A stretch of DNA of 17,351 nt, from NCBI GenBank assembly GCA_947632415.1, contig CANRPB010000017.1, positions 1-17,351 on the forward strand, given 5' to 3'. The translations under genes and the position numbers were made by a program. The first letter of the stretch is position 1; each line of letters begins with the position of its first letter. Below are positions 8,148 to 14,579 of the stretch, one piece after another. Under the pieces are notes generated by a model. That model saw only the letters and a list, made by a program, of their open reading frames with translations. It had not been told where the DNA came from and did not search any database. Origin of the DNA: an uncultured Bacilli bacterium. GTDB taxonomy: Bacteria; Bacillota_I; Bacilli_A; RF39; UBA660.

Positions 8148-8456
8148 CTAATTCGCACTAATCCAATCCTGTAAATCAGATAAAGACATAAAACCAACAC
8201 TCTTAGATACTTCTTTTCCATCCTTATATAACACCAAAGTTGGAATACTCATAACCCCAAAACGTCTAGCCAAATCCTCTTCATCATCAACATTAATCTT
8301 AACAACATTAACTTCATCTCTACTACTAGCCAAATCATCTAAAATAGGCGCTAACATCTTGCAAGGACCACACCAATCAGCAAAAAAATCAACAACAACT
8401 ACACCACTATTAACTAAAGAATCAAAATTACTACTATTACCATGAATAACACTCAT
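8148..8456 (-). CDS. trxA: thioredoxin
   Basis: This is a 102-residue single-domain thioredoxin, the usual family length. It has FFADWCGPCK (active-site Cys 29 and 32), the buried D23 in VVVVDFFA, and the cis-proline in SIPT (P72), followed by LVLYKDGKEV. It is a cytosolic disulfide reductant recharged by thioredoxin reductase for targets such as ribonucleotide reductase. A longer in-frame start at 8474 exists inside cvpA, but AGGAGGGA sits 5 nt before the ATG at 8456 and directly over the cvpA TAG stop, so 8456 is preferred. It is the last gene of the cvpA-trxA unit. In Bacillus trxA also lies downstream of cvpA, polX and mutS2; here the intervening genes are absent. Confidence 0.95.
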   Translation of the reverse strand: MSVIHGNSSNFDSLVNSGVVVVDFFADWCGPCKMLAPILDDLASSRDEVNVVKINVDDEEDLARRFGVMSIPTLVLYKDGKEVSKSVGFMSLSDLQDWISAN

Positions 8457-8466
8457 AAAATCCCTC

Positions 8467-9165
8467 CTATTCATACTTTTTAATCAAAGAATCAATTCCA
8501 TCAATATGCAACTTGCCTTTATCCTGAAGTTTCCTAACAGAATCCAAACTAATTATATCATACTTCAAAAACAAATCCAAGGCTTCATAATTAAAATCAG
8601 TATTCTTATACTTATCCCTTAACTCAGCAAACTCATACACAAAATCCATATTATTTTTAACCACATTAGAAATAACCGGTGTATCATTCAAAATGACCTG
8701 AGCACAACGAGAATCCATAACATAAGAAATATTAAAAAAAGGTAAAACCAAAATATAAATAACTACAAACGCAATAATATAATAATGTATAATTCCCAAA
8801 ACAAACCCCAAGACTTTAGAAGGAAAACCCAAAATAATCGTCATATTTATTATCCTTTGAATAATCCCACTAGCAATAACTACCAAACGCCACAATAATG
8901 TCAAAACAAAAAAAATCAACAAAAAAGCAATCAATTCATACAAAAAAATATTTAAAACCGTAACACCTTTAAAAATACCATCAAAATTAAAAAAAGGCAA
9001 ATTTTCATAAAACAAACTAGATAAAGGATTCTTTAAAACAAAAGATAATACCGCTATTAAAACAAACCCAATAGCGCTTATAAATTCCTTAATCGCACCC
9101 TTCCTATAACCAGCAATACCACCTAAAAAAATAAAAATAATGATTCCTAAATCAACTAACCCCAT
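8467..9165 (-). CDS. cvpA: CvpA-family membrane protein
   Basis: The 232-residue protein has the CvpA layout: MGLVDLGIIIFIFLGGIAGYRKG (LDxxI-like start and G-x-x-x-G helix, quoted here in parts: GLVDLGIIIF and GGIAGYRKG), three more hydrophobic helices to about residue 150, and a soluble C-terminal tail of about 80 residues. The family is named for colicin V production and is linked to envelope homeostasis; the exact function is unknown. An in-frame GTG at 9174 lies inside the ribosome site AAAGGTG, so the ATG at 9165, six bases beyond that site, is the better start. It is transcribed divergently from rnhC and followed directly by trxA. The position beside rnhC matches the Bacillus gene yshB, which supports the call. 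Confidence 0.85.
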   Translation of the reverse strand: MGLVDLGIIIFIFLGGIAGYRKGAIKEFISAIGFVLIAVLSFVLKNPLSSLFYENLPFFNFDGIFKGVTVLNIFLYELIAFLLIFFVLTLLWRLVVIASGIIQRIINMTIILGFPSKVLGFVLGIIHYYIIAFVVIYILVLPFFNISYVMDSRCAQVILNDTPVISNVVKNNMDFVYEFAELRDKYKNTDFNYEALDLFLKYDIISLDSVRKLQDKGKLHIDGIDSLIKKYE

Positions 9166-9247
9166 ATCAATCACCTTTCACAGTAATTATATTACTTTTT
9201 TTAATAAAAATAAACAAAAATATGTTAAAATATAAATGGAGGTAATT
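9166..9247. promoter_or_regulatory. divergent promoter region of cvpA-trxA and rnhC
   Basis: On the minus strand a perfect TATAAT (9191-9186) with a weak TTTATT -35 at 17-bp spacing precedes cvpA. On the plus strand TGTTAAAAT (an extended -10 form) near 9223-9231 precedes rnhC, with no clear -35. Both transcripts would have short leaders. The GGAGGT site of rnhC lies at 9238-9243. Confidence 0.5.
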
Positions 9248-10195
9248 ATGACAATAACATTAAAAGTAAGTGAAAACACAAAACAAAAAATGATCGAATA
9301 CTTTGAAGACAAAAAAAGACCTAAAACCCCTGATTACGCAATATTTCAAGCCGATGAAGCAGATACCGTTATTACTTTATATAACTCAGGAAAAGCTGTC
9401 TTTCAAGGAATATCTGCCGATATCGATGCCAATATGTGGCGTGAAATGGAAAGACACCTAAACCCCACTAAAAATATAGAAATAAAAAACAGTGAAGACA
9501 AGAAAAAAGAAAAAAAAGAAATATACATTGATCCTAAAATATACAACTCTACATCAATAGGATCAGACGAAGTAGGAACCGGAGACTACTTTGGACCAAT
9601 CGTAGTAACATGCTCATACGTAAACAAAGAAAACATAAAATTTCTAGAAAACTTAGGAGTAAAAGACTCAAAAAAACTAACCGATGACAAAATACTAAAA
9701 ATAGTTCCCGAAATAATCAAAAAAATACCATATGAATGCATGATTTTAACCAATGAAGAATACAATCAAAAATACAGTATCGATATTAATATGAACAAAA
9801 TAAAAGCTATTATGCATAACAAAGTCCTAACTAAAATGAAAGAAAGATTCAATGATATTGAATATACTGTAGTAGATCAGTTTGCTAAACCATTTGTATA
9901 CTATAGTTACTTAAAAGAAATACCAAATAAAACAACCAATATAACATTTATGACCAAAGCCGAAGACAAATGTTTGTCAGTTGCTTGTGCATCACTAATA
10001 AGTAGATATATATTCCTAAAAGAATTTGATAAACTTGGTAAAAAATATGATGTTTTCTTAGTAAAAGGAGCAGGTCCTAAAGTAGATGAAATAGGACTTC
10101 AATTAACAAAAAAATATGGGCAAGATATATTATCTAAAATAGCTAAATTAAATTTTAAAAATACTGAAAAAATAAAAGAATTAGCCAATCACTAA
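9248..10195 (+). CDS. rnhC: ribonuclease HIII
   Basis: The 315-residue enzyme cleaves RNA in RNA/DNA hybrids, removing R-loops and primers in the cytosol. It has the N-terminal TBP-like substrate-binding domain typical of RNase HIII (DUF3378, residues ~1-75, including AVFQGISADIDANMW), a Lys-rich linker, and the RNase H core starting GSDEVGTGDYFGP. Catalytic residues by family alignment are D107, E108, D210 (TVVDQF) and E239 (KAEDKCLSVACAS). The conserved GAGPKVDE stretch near the C-terminus is also present. An earlier in-frame ATG at 9236 lies within ATGGAGG, which is the ribosome site; the ATG at 9248, 4 nt beyond GGAGGT, is preferred. It is one of the two plus-strand genes. Its stop lies within a bidirectional terminator shared with the prepilin gene. 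Confidence 0.95.
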   Translation: MTITLKVSENTKQKMIEYFEDKKRPKTPDYAIFQADEADTVITLYNSGKAVFQGISADIDANMWREMERHLNPTKNIEIKNSEDKKKEKKEIYIDPKIYNSTSIGSDEVGTGDYFGPIVVTCSYVNKENIKFLENLGVKDSKKLTDDKILKIVPEIIKKIPYECMILTNEEYNQKYSIDINMNKIKAIMHNKVLTKMKERFNDIEYTVVDQFAKPFVYYSYLKEIPNKTTNITFMTKAEDKCLSVACASLISRYIFLKEFDKLGKKYDVFLVKGAGPKVDEIGLQLTKKYGQDILSKIAKLNFKNTEKIKELANH

Positions 10196-10209
10196 TTCCT
10201 TTTTATTGT
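10176..10209. terminator. bidirectional terminator between rnhC and the first prepilin gene
   Basis: GAATTAG (10178-10184) pairs with CTAATTC (10192-10198) around a 7-base loop; CTTTTTATT follows on the plus strand and CTAATTC then TTTTATTTTTT on the minus strand. The stem covers the rnhC stop codon. The prepilin stop is 12 nt away on the other strand. Confidence 0.7.
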
Positions 10210-11466
10210 TTATTCTGGATTACCAATTCGGAAGGCAGGGGATACGTCATTAGTATAACTAGAAGATCCAGAGTCCCAATTCCCGAAATTTGTGATTCCT
10301 AAAAATCCATCTACATAACTACTATCGGCCGTGCGTAGCCACCACCAACTACCATTTTTAATGGCTTTTGAACAATCATCTCTCGTTACACCTTTATAAT
10401 AATCTAATTGTCTTGTTTTATCTGTTTCAGTGACAAAGCTGCTAACCTCATTTCCATATATTTCTGCTGCTGATAGTAAATATATCTTATCTGTTGTTGT
10501 AAAATTGTCTGAATCACCACTCTTACTACTATATCCTGATACTACTTTTGTGTCTATTATGGCTTCTTTTAATTCTTTTGGTAATGAATCATATATTTTT
10601 GAAGTTTCACTAAAACCATCACAATTTAAAGTTGAATCTGAATTATTATCTATTATGGGTTTGCCATCTGAACAGTTCAAGTATTTTCGCATTTCACTAT
10701 CTTTCCAGCCACCTTCATTAGTATCTTCTGTATTCATCTCACGTCTAGTAACTATATCTGCAAACTCTAATACAAAGCCACACGCTGTCTCTGAAAAACC
10801 GTAAGTCCCACATTGTCCATCTGATGACATGTTTGCTATTCTTAAGGTATGTGTTCCAAGTCCTTCTAGTGTGATTGTTTTGGTGTTTCCAACTTGCATA
10901 TCACTTATTTCACCATTTTGTACAGCTCGTATTATACATTCCCACGAATTTTGTTCTTCATCATTAAATTGCACAGTGTCTGGACATGAGATAACACTAG
11001 GATCATCTCCTTGTTCTTCACCATTTCCACCAACTAAAGATCCATTACAATCACCTTTTCCATTGGTTGTAAATTTTCCATCTTTTAGTTCTACTTTATA
11101 ATCATCAATAACAAGACAAGCACCTGTCACAACACTATCTTCAATCGTTACATTTCCTCCACTTGGTTTTATACCTGAAAATGATATTGGAAAATTTTTT
11201 GTTTCATCCTCTGTACTTGTTATAGAACCATCGTTACCAACATTATATTCTCCATCTAATGAAAAATTTGAATTTTTTGCTAATTCTGTTACATAATATT
11301 TATTGATGGAGTCTTTATAGCCATATGCACTATCTATTACGGCTCCTCTTTTTGAATTTTCAATTATGTTTAGTATTATTGGTACTGTTATTACTGCTAT
11401 GATTGCAAGTATTACTATAATTGCCAATAATTCAATAAGGGTAAAACCCTTCTTTTTTTTCTTCAT
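10210..11466 (-). CDS. type IV prepilin-like surface protein with DUF6273-like variable C-terminal domain (copy 1)
   Basis: The 418-residue protein opens with a class III/type IV prepilin signal: MKKKKKG, then FTLIELLAIIVILAIIAVIT. Prepilin peptidase should cut after G7 and methylate F8; E12 is the conserved Glu+5. An alpha-1 stalk follows (IENSKRGAVIDSAYGYKDSI). After a Gly/acidic linker near residue 145 comes a domain with CPDTVQFND, HTLRIAN and CGFVLEFADI, as in DUF6273-type proteins, and then WWLR (375-378), a 29-residue divergent segment and VSPAFRIG (408-415). The start is fixed by the downstream ATG: the ATG at AGGATGAAG upstream is out of frame here. The first 77 residues are identical to copy 2. 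No pilus ATPase or assembly gene is in the window, so it may be an orphan pilin served by machinery elsewhere. Confidence 0.82.
   Translation of the reverse strand: MKKKKKGFTLIELLAIIVILAIIAVITVPIILNIIENSKRGAVIDSAYGYKDSINKYYVTELAKNSNFSLDGEYNVGNDGSITSTEDETKNFPISFSGIKPSGGNVTIEDSVVTGACLVIDDYKVELKDGKFTTNGKGDCNGSLVGGNGEEQGDDPSVISCPDTVQFNDEEQNSWECIIRAVQNGEISDMQVGNTKTITLEGLGTHTLRIANMSSDGQCGTYGFSETACGFVLEFADIVTRREMNTEDTNEGGWKDSEMRKYLNCSDGKPIIDNNSDSTLNCDGFSETSKIYDSLPKELKEAIIDTKVVSGYSSKSGDSDNFTTTDKIYLLSAAEIYGNEVSSFVTETDKTRQLDYYKGVTRDDCSKAIKNGSWWWLRTADSSYVDGFLGITNFGNWDSGSSSYTNDVSPAFRIGNPE
10246..10332 (-). other. hypervariable C-terminal segment of prepilin copy 1
   Basis: Codons 379-407, between invariant WWLR and VSPAFRIG. 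The matching segment of copy 2 has exactly the same length (29 codons), but only about 6 residues agree. The local GC rises to about 43%. Third codon positions also differ between copies, so simple adenine mutation of one shared template does not explain them. Confidence 0.5.
11027..11466 (-). repeat. 440-bp direct repeat, copy 1 (prepilin 5' region)
   Basis: The 5' end of prepilin copy 1 aligns without any gap to 14025-14464. The first 230 coding bases are nearly identical, with only a few synonymous changes; divergence increases toward the linker. The similarity continues upstream through the promoter to the palindrome. Confidence 0.85.
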
Positions 11467-11525
11467 AAATACTTCATCCTTTCTATTTTTTACTTCATTA
11501 ATTCTATTATTTTTTTATAATTTCT

Positions 11526-11541
11526 TTGTACTATAGTACAA
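11526..11541. promoter_or_regulatory. perfect 16-bp palindrome in the prepilin copy 1 leader
   Basis: TTGTACTATAGTACAA is its own reverse complement. It lies just downstream of the likely -10 of the prepilin promoter, a typical repressor position. The matching site at copy 2 is only partly conserved and no longer palindromic. Confidence 0.4.
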
Positions 11542-11554
11542 TATTATTATCCTA

Positions 11555-11583
11555 ACTTTACTATATCAACTCCTTAAAGTAAA
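11555..11583 (-). promoter_or_regulatory. probable promoter of prepilin copy 1
   Basis: On the minus strand TTTACT (11583-11578) and TAAAGT (11560-11555) are spaced by 17 bp. The same pair with the same spacing is conserved upstream of copy 2. An alternative reading uses TTGATA with TAATAT, but that is not conserved at copy 2. The leader to the ATG is about 80 nt. Confidence 0.5.
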
Positions 11584-11592
11584 AACTTTTTT

Positions 11593-11619
11593 TTCGCAGA
11601 AGTAATATACTTCTGCGAA
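11593..11619. repeat. palindromic repeat, copy 1 (12-bp arms)
   Basis: TTCGCAGAAGTA, a 3-base centre ATA, and TACTTCTGCGAA. It ends 9 bp upstream of the prepilin -35. A 28-bp stretch starting here (11593-11620) is matched exactly, in inverted orientation, by the copy at 11793-11827. Possible operator or recombination site. Confidence 0.75.
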
Positions 11620-11620
11620 C

Positions 11621-11662
11621 TTTTTAAAAACCAGAATTCCTAGTTTTTACTAGGAAAATTGG
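11621..11662 (-). terminator. probable minus-strand terminator inside the repeat-flanked segment
   Basis: TTCCTAGT (11637-11644) pairs with ACTAGGAA (11649-11656) with a 4-base loop; CCA/TGG pairs extend the stem beyond an internal mismatch. On the minus strand it is followed by GG and TTTTT. It would stop transcripts coming from the ATPase gene before they reach the prepilin. Confidence 0.55.
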
Positions 11663-11750
11663 CAATTTTAAAAATTTTTTTAATTTTCAAATTTATTTTT
11701 AAAATACTATTTTTTTATAAATTTTAAGCCATCAAAATCTCTTATTTTTA

Positions 11751-11778
11751 TTGACATTTTAATGATATATGATAAAAT
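11751..11778 (+). promoter_or_regulatory. plus-strand sigma-A-like promoter facing away from the prepilin
   Basis: TTGACA (11751-11756), 16-bp spacer, TAAAAT (11773-11778). The predicted transcript would begin near 11785, run through the 16-bp stem palindrome and then antisense to the 3' end of the ATPase gene. No plus-strand gene follows it. Confidence 0.5.
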
Positions 11779-11792
11779 TAATTTAGAGTAAC

Positions 11793-11827
11793 GAGGTTCG
11801 CAGAAGTATATTACTTCTGCGAACCTC
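11793..11827. repeat. palindromic repeat, copy 2 (16-bp arms)
   Basis: GAGGTTCGCAGAAGTA, centre TAT, and the perfect complement arm. The centre is the reverse of copy 1, so the two copies are inverted relative to each other. It lies 38 nt after the ATPase stop. In RNA it would form a very stable hairpin, but without a T tract, so it is not a typical terminator. Confidence 0.75.
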
Positions 11828-11865
11828 ATTTACAATTCTTTACACTATTAAAATAAACTAATTCT

Positions 11866-13149
11866 TTATAAAAACATAGCCATATATAATGGATAATTAA
11901 TAATCTTATCACTAACACCAATATTTTTACTAGACAATTTAATTCCCTTATTAACACCCCAATTATTAATAACAGAATTTAAAGACTTTGCTTTAATATT
12001 ATCAGCAGACTTAACCTCTACTGCTGTAACAACATTTTCATACTTTATAAAAAAATCAATTTCTAAAGTCGAATTATGCTCAAAATAATATAATTTTTTA
12101 CCCAACTTAGTAAATATATCTGCAATAATATTCTCGTAAATAGCGCCTTTATATATACCTAGATTACCATCAATTATTTCCTTTTGAGCACCATCTTCAA
12201 GCATTGCCATTAAAAGACCAGTATCTCTCATATAAACCTTAAAAACATCACTTCTCGAATTACCTTCAAAAGGTAATTCTGGTTTAGATAAATTATAACA
12301 AAAATTAATAATACCAGCATCATAAAGCCACATTAAACTACCAGAATACTTGCCACTTGGTGCTCCCTTTTCTACTAATCCATATCTAAACTTTTTATAA
12401 TCTTGAGCCAAATGTTTAGAAATAGATAAAAAACATGCCTTAGCCTTTGTTTTTTCACTATTAAAAACATATTTCATAATTTCATTAGCATAATCATCAA
12501 TTATTCCTTTTTGAAGATTAAGCACATTTAAAAAATTATGATTATTAACAAAATCATTCACAACTCTAGGCATACCACCAACAACAATATATTCTTTAAA
12601 TAAAGACATCATTTTATCATGCATATCAATTGGAACTTCACGTTTCGATATAAAATATTCCTTAATATCTAAAATAAATTGTTTACTTATACCATTAGCC
12701 CAACAAAACTCTTCAAAATCCATTGAATGCATCTCTAAGTGCTCTACATATCCATTTGGATATGTAGAAACTTCTTTATAATTAATCCCTGAAGCAATAA
12801 CATCAAAGCGATTATCAATACTCAAAAATTTTAAAGCAGCAATTACCTTAGGACAAACCTGAATTTCATCCAAAAAAATTAAAGTTTTTCTAGGTATAAA
12901 CTGAGCATTAGGAATTAGTAGTGAAACTTGTTTTATAATAGTATCAACATCAAAGGAACCATCAAAAATAGTTTTATAATCATCATTTTGAATAAAATTA
13001 ATATAAATATAAAAATCATAATTTTCTCTAGCAAACTTATCAATAATATAAGTCTTACCAACTTGATGAGCACCTTTTACAATTAAGACTTTTTTATCCT
13101 TTTTATTTTTCCATTCAAGTAAATCTTTATATATTTTTCTCTCTAGCAT
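11866..13149 (-). CDS. AAA ATPase with C-terminal DUF4143 / PD-(D/E)XK-like domain
   Basis: The 427-residue protein has a Walker A motif GAHQVGKT (26-33), Walker B TLIFLDEIQ (89-97), a sensor-like strand ending IASG, a helical middle with VGGMPRVVNDF, and a C-terminal domain with EIDFF (363-367) and EVKS (378-381), the D...ExK pattern of restriction-like nucleases that marks DUF4143. These AAA_14/DUF4143 ATPases are often multicopy in gut and oral bacteria and their role is not established; links to mobile elements or defence have been suggested. Length is normal and no break is visible. AAAGGTGATAGT precedes the ATG. It lies between the two prepilin copies with its own promoter and follows the local strand composition, unlike the prepilins. 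Confidence 0.85.
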   Translation of the reverse strand: MLERKIYKDLLEWKNKKDKKVLIVKGAHQVGKTYIIDKFARENYDFYIYINFIQNDDYKTIFDGSFDVDTIIKQVSLLIPNAQFIPRKTLIFLDEIQVCPKVIAALKFLSIDNRFDVIASGINYKEVSTYPNGYVEHLEMHSMDFEEFCWANGISKQFILDIKEYFISKREVPIDMHDKMMSLFKEYIVVGGMPRVVNDFVNNHNFLNVLNLQKGIIDDYANEIMKYVFNSEKTKAKACFLSISKHLAQDYKKFRYGLVEKGAPSGKYSGSLMWLYDAGIINFCYNLSKPELPFEGNSRSDVFKVYMRDTGLLMAMLEDGAQKEIIDGNLGIYKGAIYENIIADIFTKLGKKLYYFEHNSTLEIDFFIKYENVVTAVEVKSADNIKAKSLNSVINNWGVNKGIKLSSKNIGVSDKIINYPLYMAMFL

Positions 13150-13168
13150 ACTATCACCTTTATTTATA

Positions 13169-13196
13169 ACTATACACTAATATTTAAAAAACACAA
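13169..13196 (-). promoter_or_regulatory. probable promoter of the ATPase gene
   Basis: On the minus strand TTGTGT (13196-13191), a 16-bp spacer and TATAGT (13174-13169), with AGTG before the -10 as at topA. It gives a leader of about 15 nt containing the AAAGGTG site. Confidence 0.5.
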
Positions 13197-13225
13197 TAAT
13201 TTATATTTTTCAAATCTTATATAAT

Positions 13226-13278
13226 TATAAAATAAAACCTGATAAAAAGTCATTAATTTAACATTTTTATCAAGTTTT
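13226..13278 (-). terminator. intrinsic terminator after prepilin copy 2
   Basis: On the minus strand AAAACTTGATAAAAA (13278-13264) pairs with TTTTTATCAGGTTTT (13248-13234), with one G-U wobble, and is followed by ATTTTAT. It starts 7 nt past the prepilin stop and separates that gene from the ATPase gene. Confidence 0.65.
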
Positions 13279-13285
13279 TAATTTA

Positions 13286-14464
13286 TTACTTACCAATTCG
13301 GAAAGCTGGAGAGACGCCAAAAGTATTCCAATTTTCTTGAACAGTACAAGTACCACTATCCGTCACATAATAGTAATTAAAATCATCACTTGGAGAGGCA
13401 CCACGAAGCCACCAATCCATTGCAATTCCATTATATTTTTTTATAGTCTTTGAATGTTCATCTTCCGTTATACCTTGATAATAATCTAATTGTCTTGTTT
13501 TATCATTGGAAGTATCATAACGGGGAGCATCATTTCCCCATACCTCATAAATCGATAACAAATATAATTTATCTGTTGTTGTAAAATTATCACTATAGCC
13601 TGCTCCATGCCCTGATACCACATATGTATCTATTATTACATCCTTTAATTCTTGTGGTAGAGACTCATATATTGTATTAGTCAAATATGTTCTTATGTAA
13701 CTAGAAGGCCATGTATCACTACCCAAGTTATACTTAGTTATTATATCTGCAAATTCTAATACAAATCCACACGCAGTTTGGGAAAAACCTTCTTCTTGAC
13801 ATTCATTTGGAGTTGAGGTGTTTGCTATTCTTAAGGTATATTCTTTACCACTAAATTCCTCACCAGTTAATGTTATTTTTTTTGTATCTCCTACTTGCAT
13901 ACCACTTATTTTATTATTTTGTACAGCTTGTACTATACATTCCCAAGAATTTTCTGTGTTATCATTAAATTTCACAGTTTCTGGACATAATACACTAGAA
14001 TCATCTCCTAACTCTCCGCCAGATCCACCAACTAAAGATCCATCACAATTACCTTTTCCATTAGTTGTAAATTTATTATTTTCGTATTTTACCTCATATT
14101 CATCAATAACAAGACAAGCACTTGTCACAACACTATCATCGATTGTTACATTTCCTCCACTTGGTTTTGTTCCAGAAAATGATATTAAAAATTTTTTTGT
14201 TTCATCCTCTGTACTTGTTATAGAACCATCTTCACCAACATTATATTCTCCATCTAATGAAAAATTTGAATTTTTTGCTAATTCTGTTACATAATATTTA
14301 TTGATGGAGTCTTTATAGCCATATGCACTATCTATTACGGCTCCTCTTTTTGAATTTTCAATTATATTTAATATTATTGGTACTGTTATTACTGCTATGA
14401 TTGCTAAAATAACTATAATTGCCAATAACTCAATAAGGGTAAAACCTTTCTTTTTTTTCTTCAT
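13286..14464 (-). CDS. type IV prepilin-like surface protein with DUF6273-like variable C-terminal domain (copy 2)
   Basis: The 392-residue paralogue of copy 1 has the same prepilin signal (MKKKKKG then FTLIELLAII, cut after G7, E12 conserved), stalk and linker. A slightly shorter middle domain carries CPETVKFND, EYTLRIAN and CGFVLEFADI, then DWWLR (351-354 for WWLR), a 29-residue variable segment and VSPAFRIGK. An in-frame ATG at 14476 adds MKLF, but it abuts AGGAAGG with no room for a ribosome; the equivalent ATG in copy 1 is out of frame, so 14464 is the shared start. The two proteins are identical over residues 1-77, then diverge gradually. It is followed by its own terminator. Like copy 1 it has plus-strand T-rich composition, opposite to neighbouring genes. 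Location is probably membrane-anchored or in a pilus; the ligand is unknown. Confidence 0.82.
   Translation of the reverse strand: MKKKKKGFTLIELLAIIVILAIIAVITVPIILNIIENSKRGAVIDSAYGYKDSINKYYVTELAKNSNFSLDGEYNVGEDGSITSTEDETKKFLISFSGTKPSGGNVTIDDSVVTSACLVIDEYEVKYENNKFTTNGKGNCDGSLVGGSGGELGDDSSVLCPETVKFNDNTENSWECIVQAVQNNKISGMQVGDTKKITLTGEEFSGKEYTLRIANTSTPNECQEEGFSQTACGFVLEFADIITKYNLGSDTWPSSYIRTYLTNTIYESLPQELKDVIIDTYVVSGHGAGYSDNFTTTDKLYLLSIYEVWGNDAPRYDTSNDKTRQLDYYQGITEDEHSKTIKKYNGIAMDWWLRGASPSDDFNYYYVTDSGTCTVQENWNTFGVSPAFRIGK
13316..13402 (-). other. hypervariable C-terminal segment of prepilin copy 2
   Basis: Codons 355-383, between WWLR and VSPAFRIG; same length as in copy 1, with few matching residues. 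It is rich in Tyr, Asp, Asn, Ser and Thr (for example SDDFNYYYVTDSG), as in the variable tips of DUF6273-type and DGR-target proteins. Confidence 0.5.
14025..14464 (-). repeat. 440-bp direct repeat, copy 2 (prepilin 5' region)
   Basis: The partner of 11027-11466, in the same orientation and without gaps. The copies are about 3.0 kb apart, with the variable half of prepilin copy 2 and the ATPase gene between them. Confidence 0.85.
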
Positions 14465-14542
14465 AAATAACTTCATCCTTCCTATTTTTTTACTTCACTA
14501 ATTACTATTAATTTTTTCGTAATCTCCTTCTACTATACCCCA

Positions 14543-14571
14543 ATTTTACTATATCAACTCTTTAAAGTAAA
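14543..14571 (-). promoter_or_regulatory. probable promoter of prepilin copy 2
   Basis: On the minus strand TTTACT (14571-14566) and TAAAAT (14548-14543) with a 17-bp spacer, matching the copy 1 promoter. The whole block from the palindrome to the ATG is conserved between the two loci. Confidence 0.55.
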
Positions 14572-14579
14572 GATTTTTT

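Larger units (their letters stand above)
11467..11865. other. 399-bp gene-free regulatory region upstream of prepilin copy 1
   Basis: No open frame with a ribosome site is seen here. From left to right it holds the prepilin leader with a 16-bp palindrome, a minus-strand promoter, a 27-bp palindromic repeat, a minus-strand terminator, an extremely AT-rich stretch, a good plus-strand promoter and a second, longer palindrome. The separate elements are listed individually. Confidence 0.7.

Noticed and set aside
11447..11466. A8 tract in the prepilin lysine codons as a slippage phase-variation site
   Set aside because: Eight-base A runs are common in lysine-rich starts in this AT-rich sequence, and both prepilin copies are in frame; nothing singles it out.
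11620..11792. A template repeat for the candidate DGR in the intergenic region
   Set aside because: It is extremely AT-rich and shows no match to the ends of any of the three variable segments. I also saw no second copy of the surface-gene flanks (GTTCGTCCAGTC) in the window.
11593..11827. The long palindromes as ordinary rho-independent terminators
   Set aside because: The stems are long, but on the minus strand they are followed by A-rich sequence or GTTAC, and on the plus strand only copy 1 has a short T run; conservation beside promoters fits regulation or recombination better.
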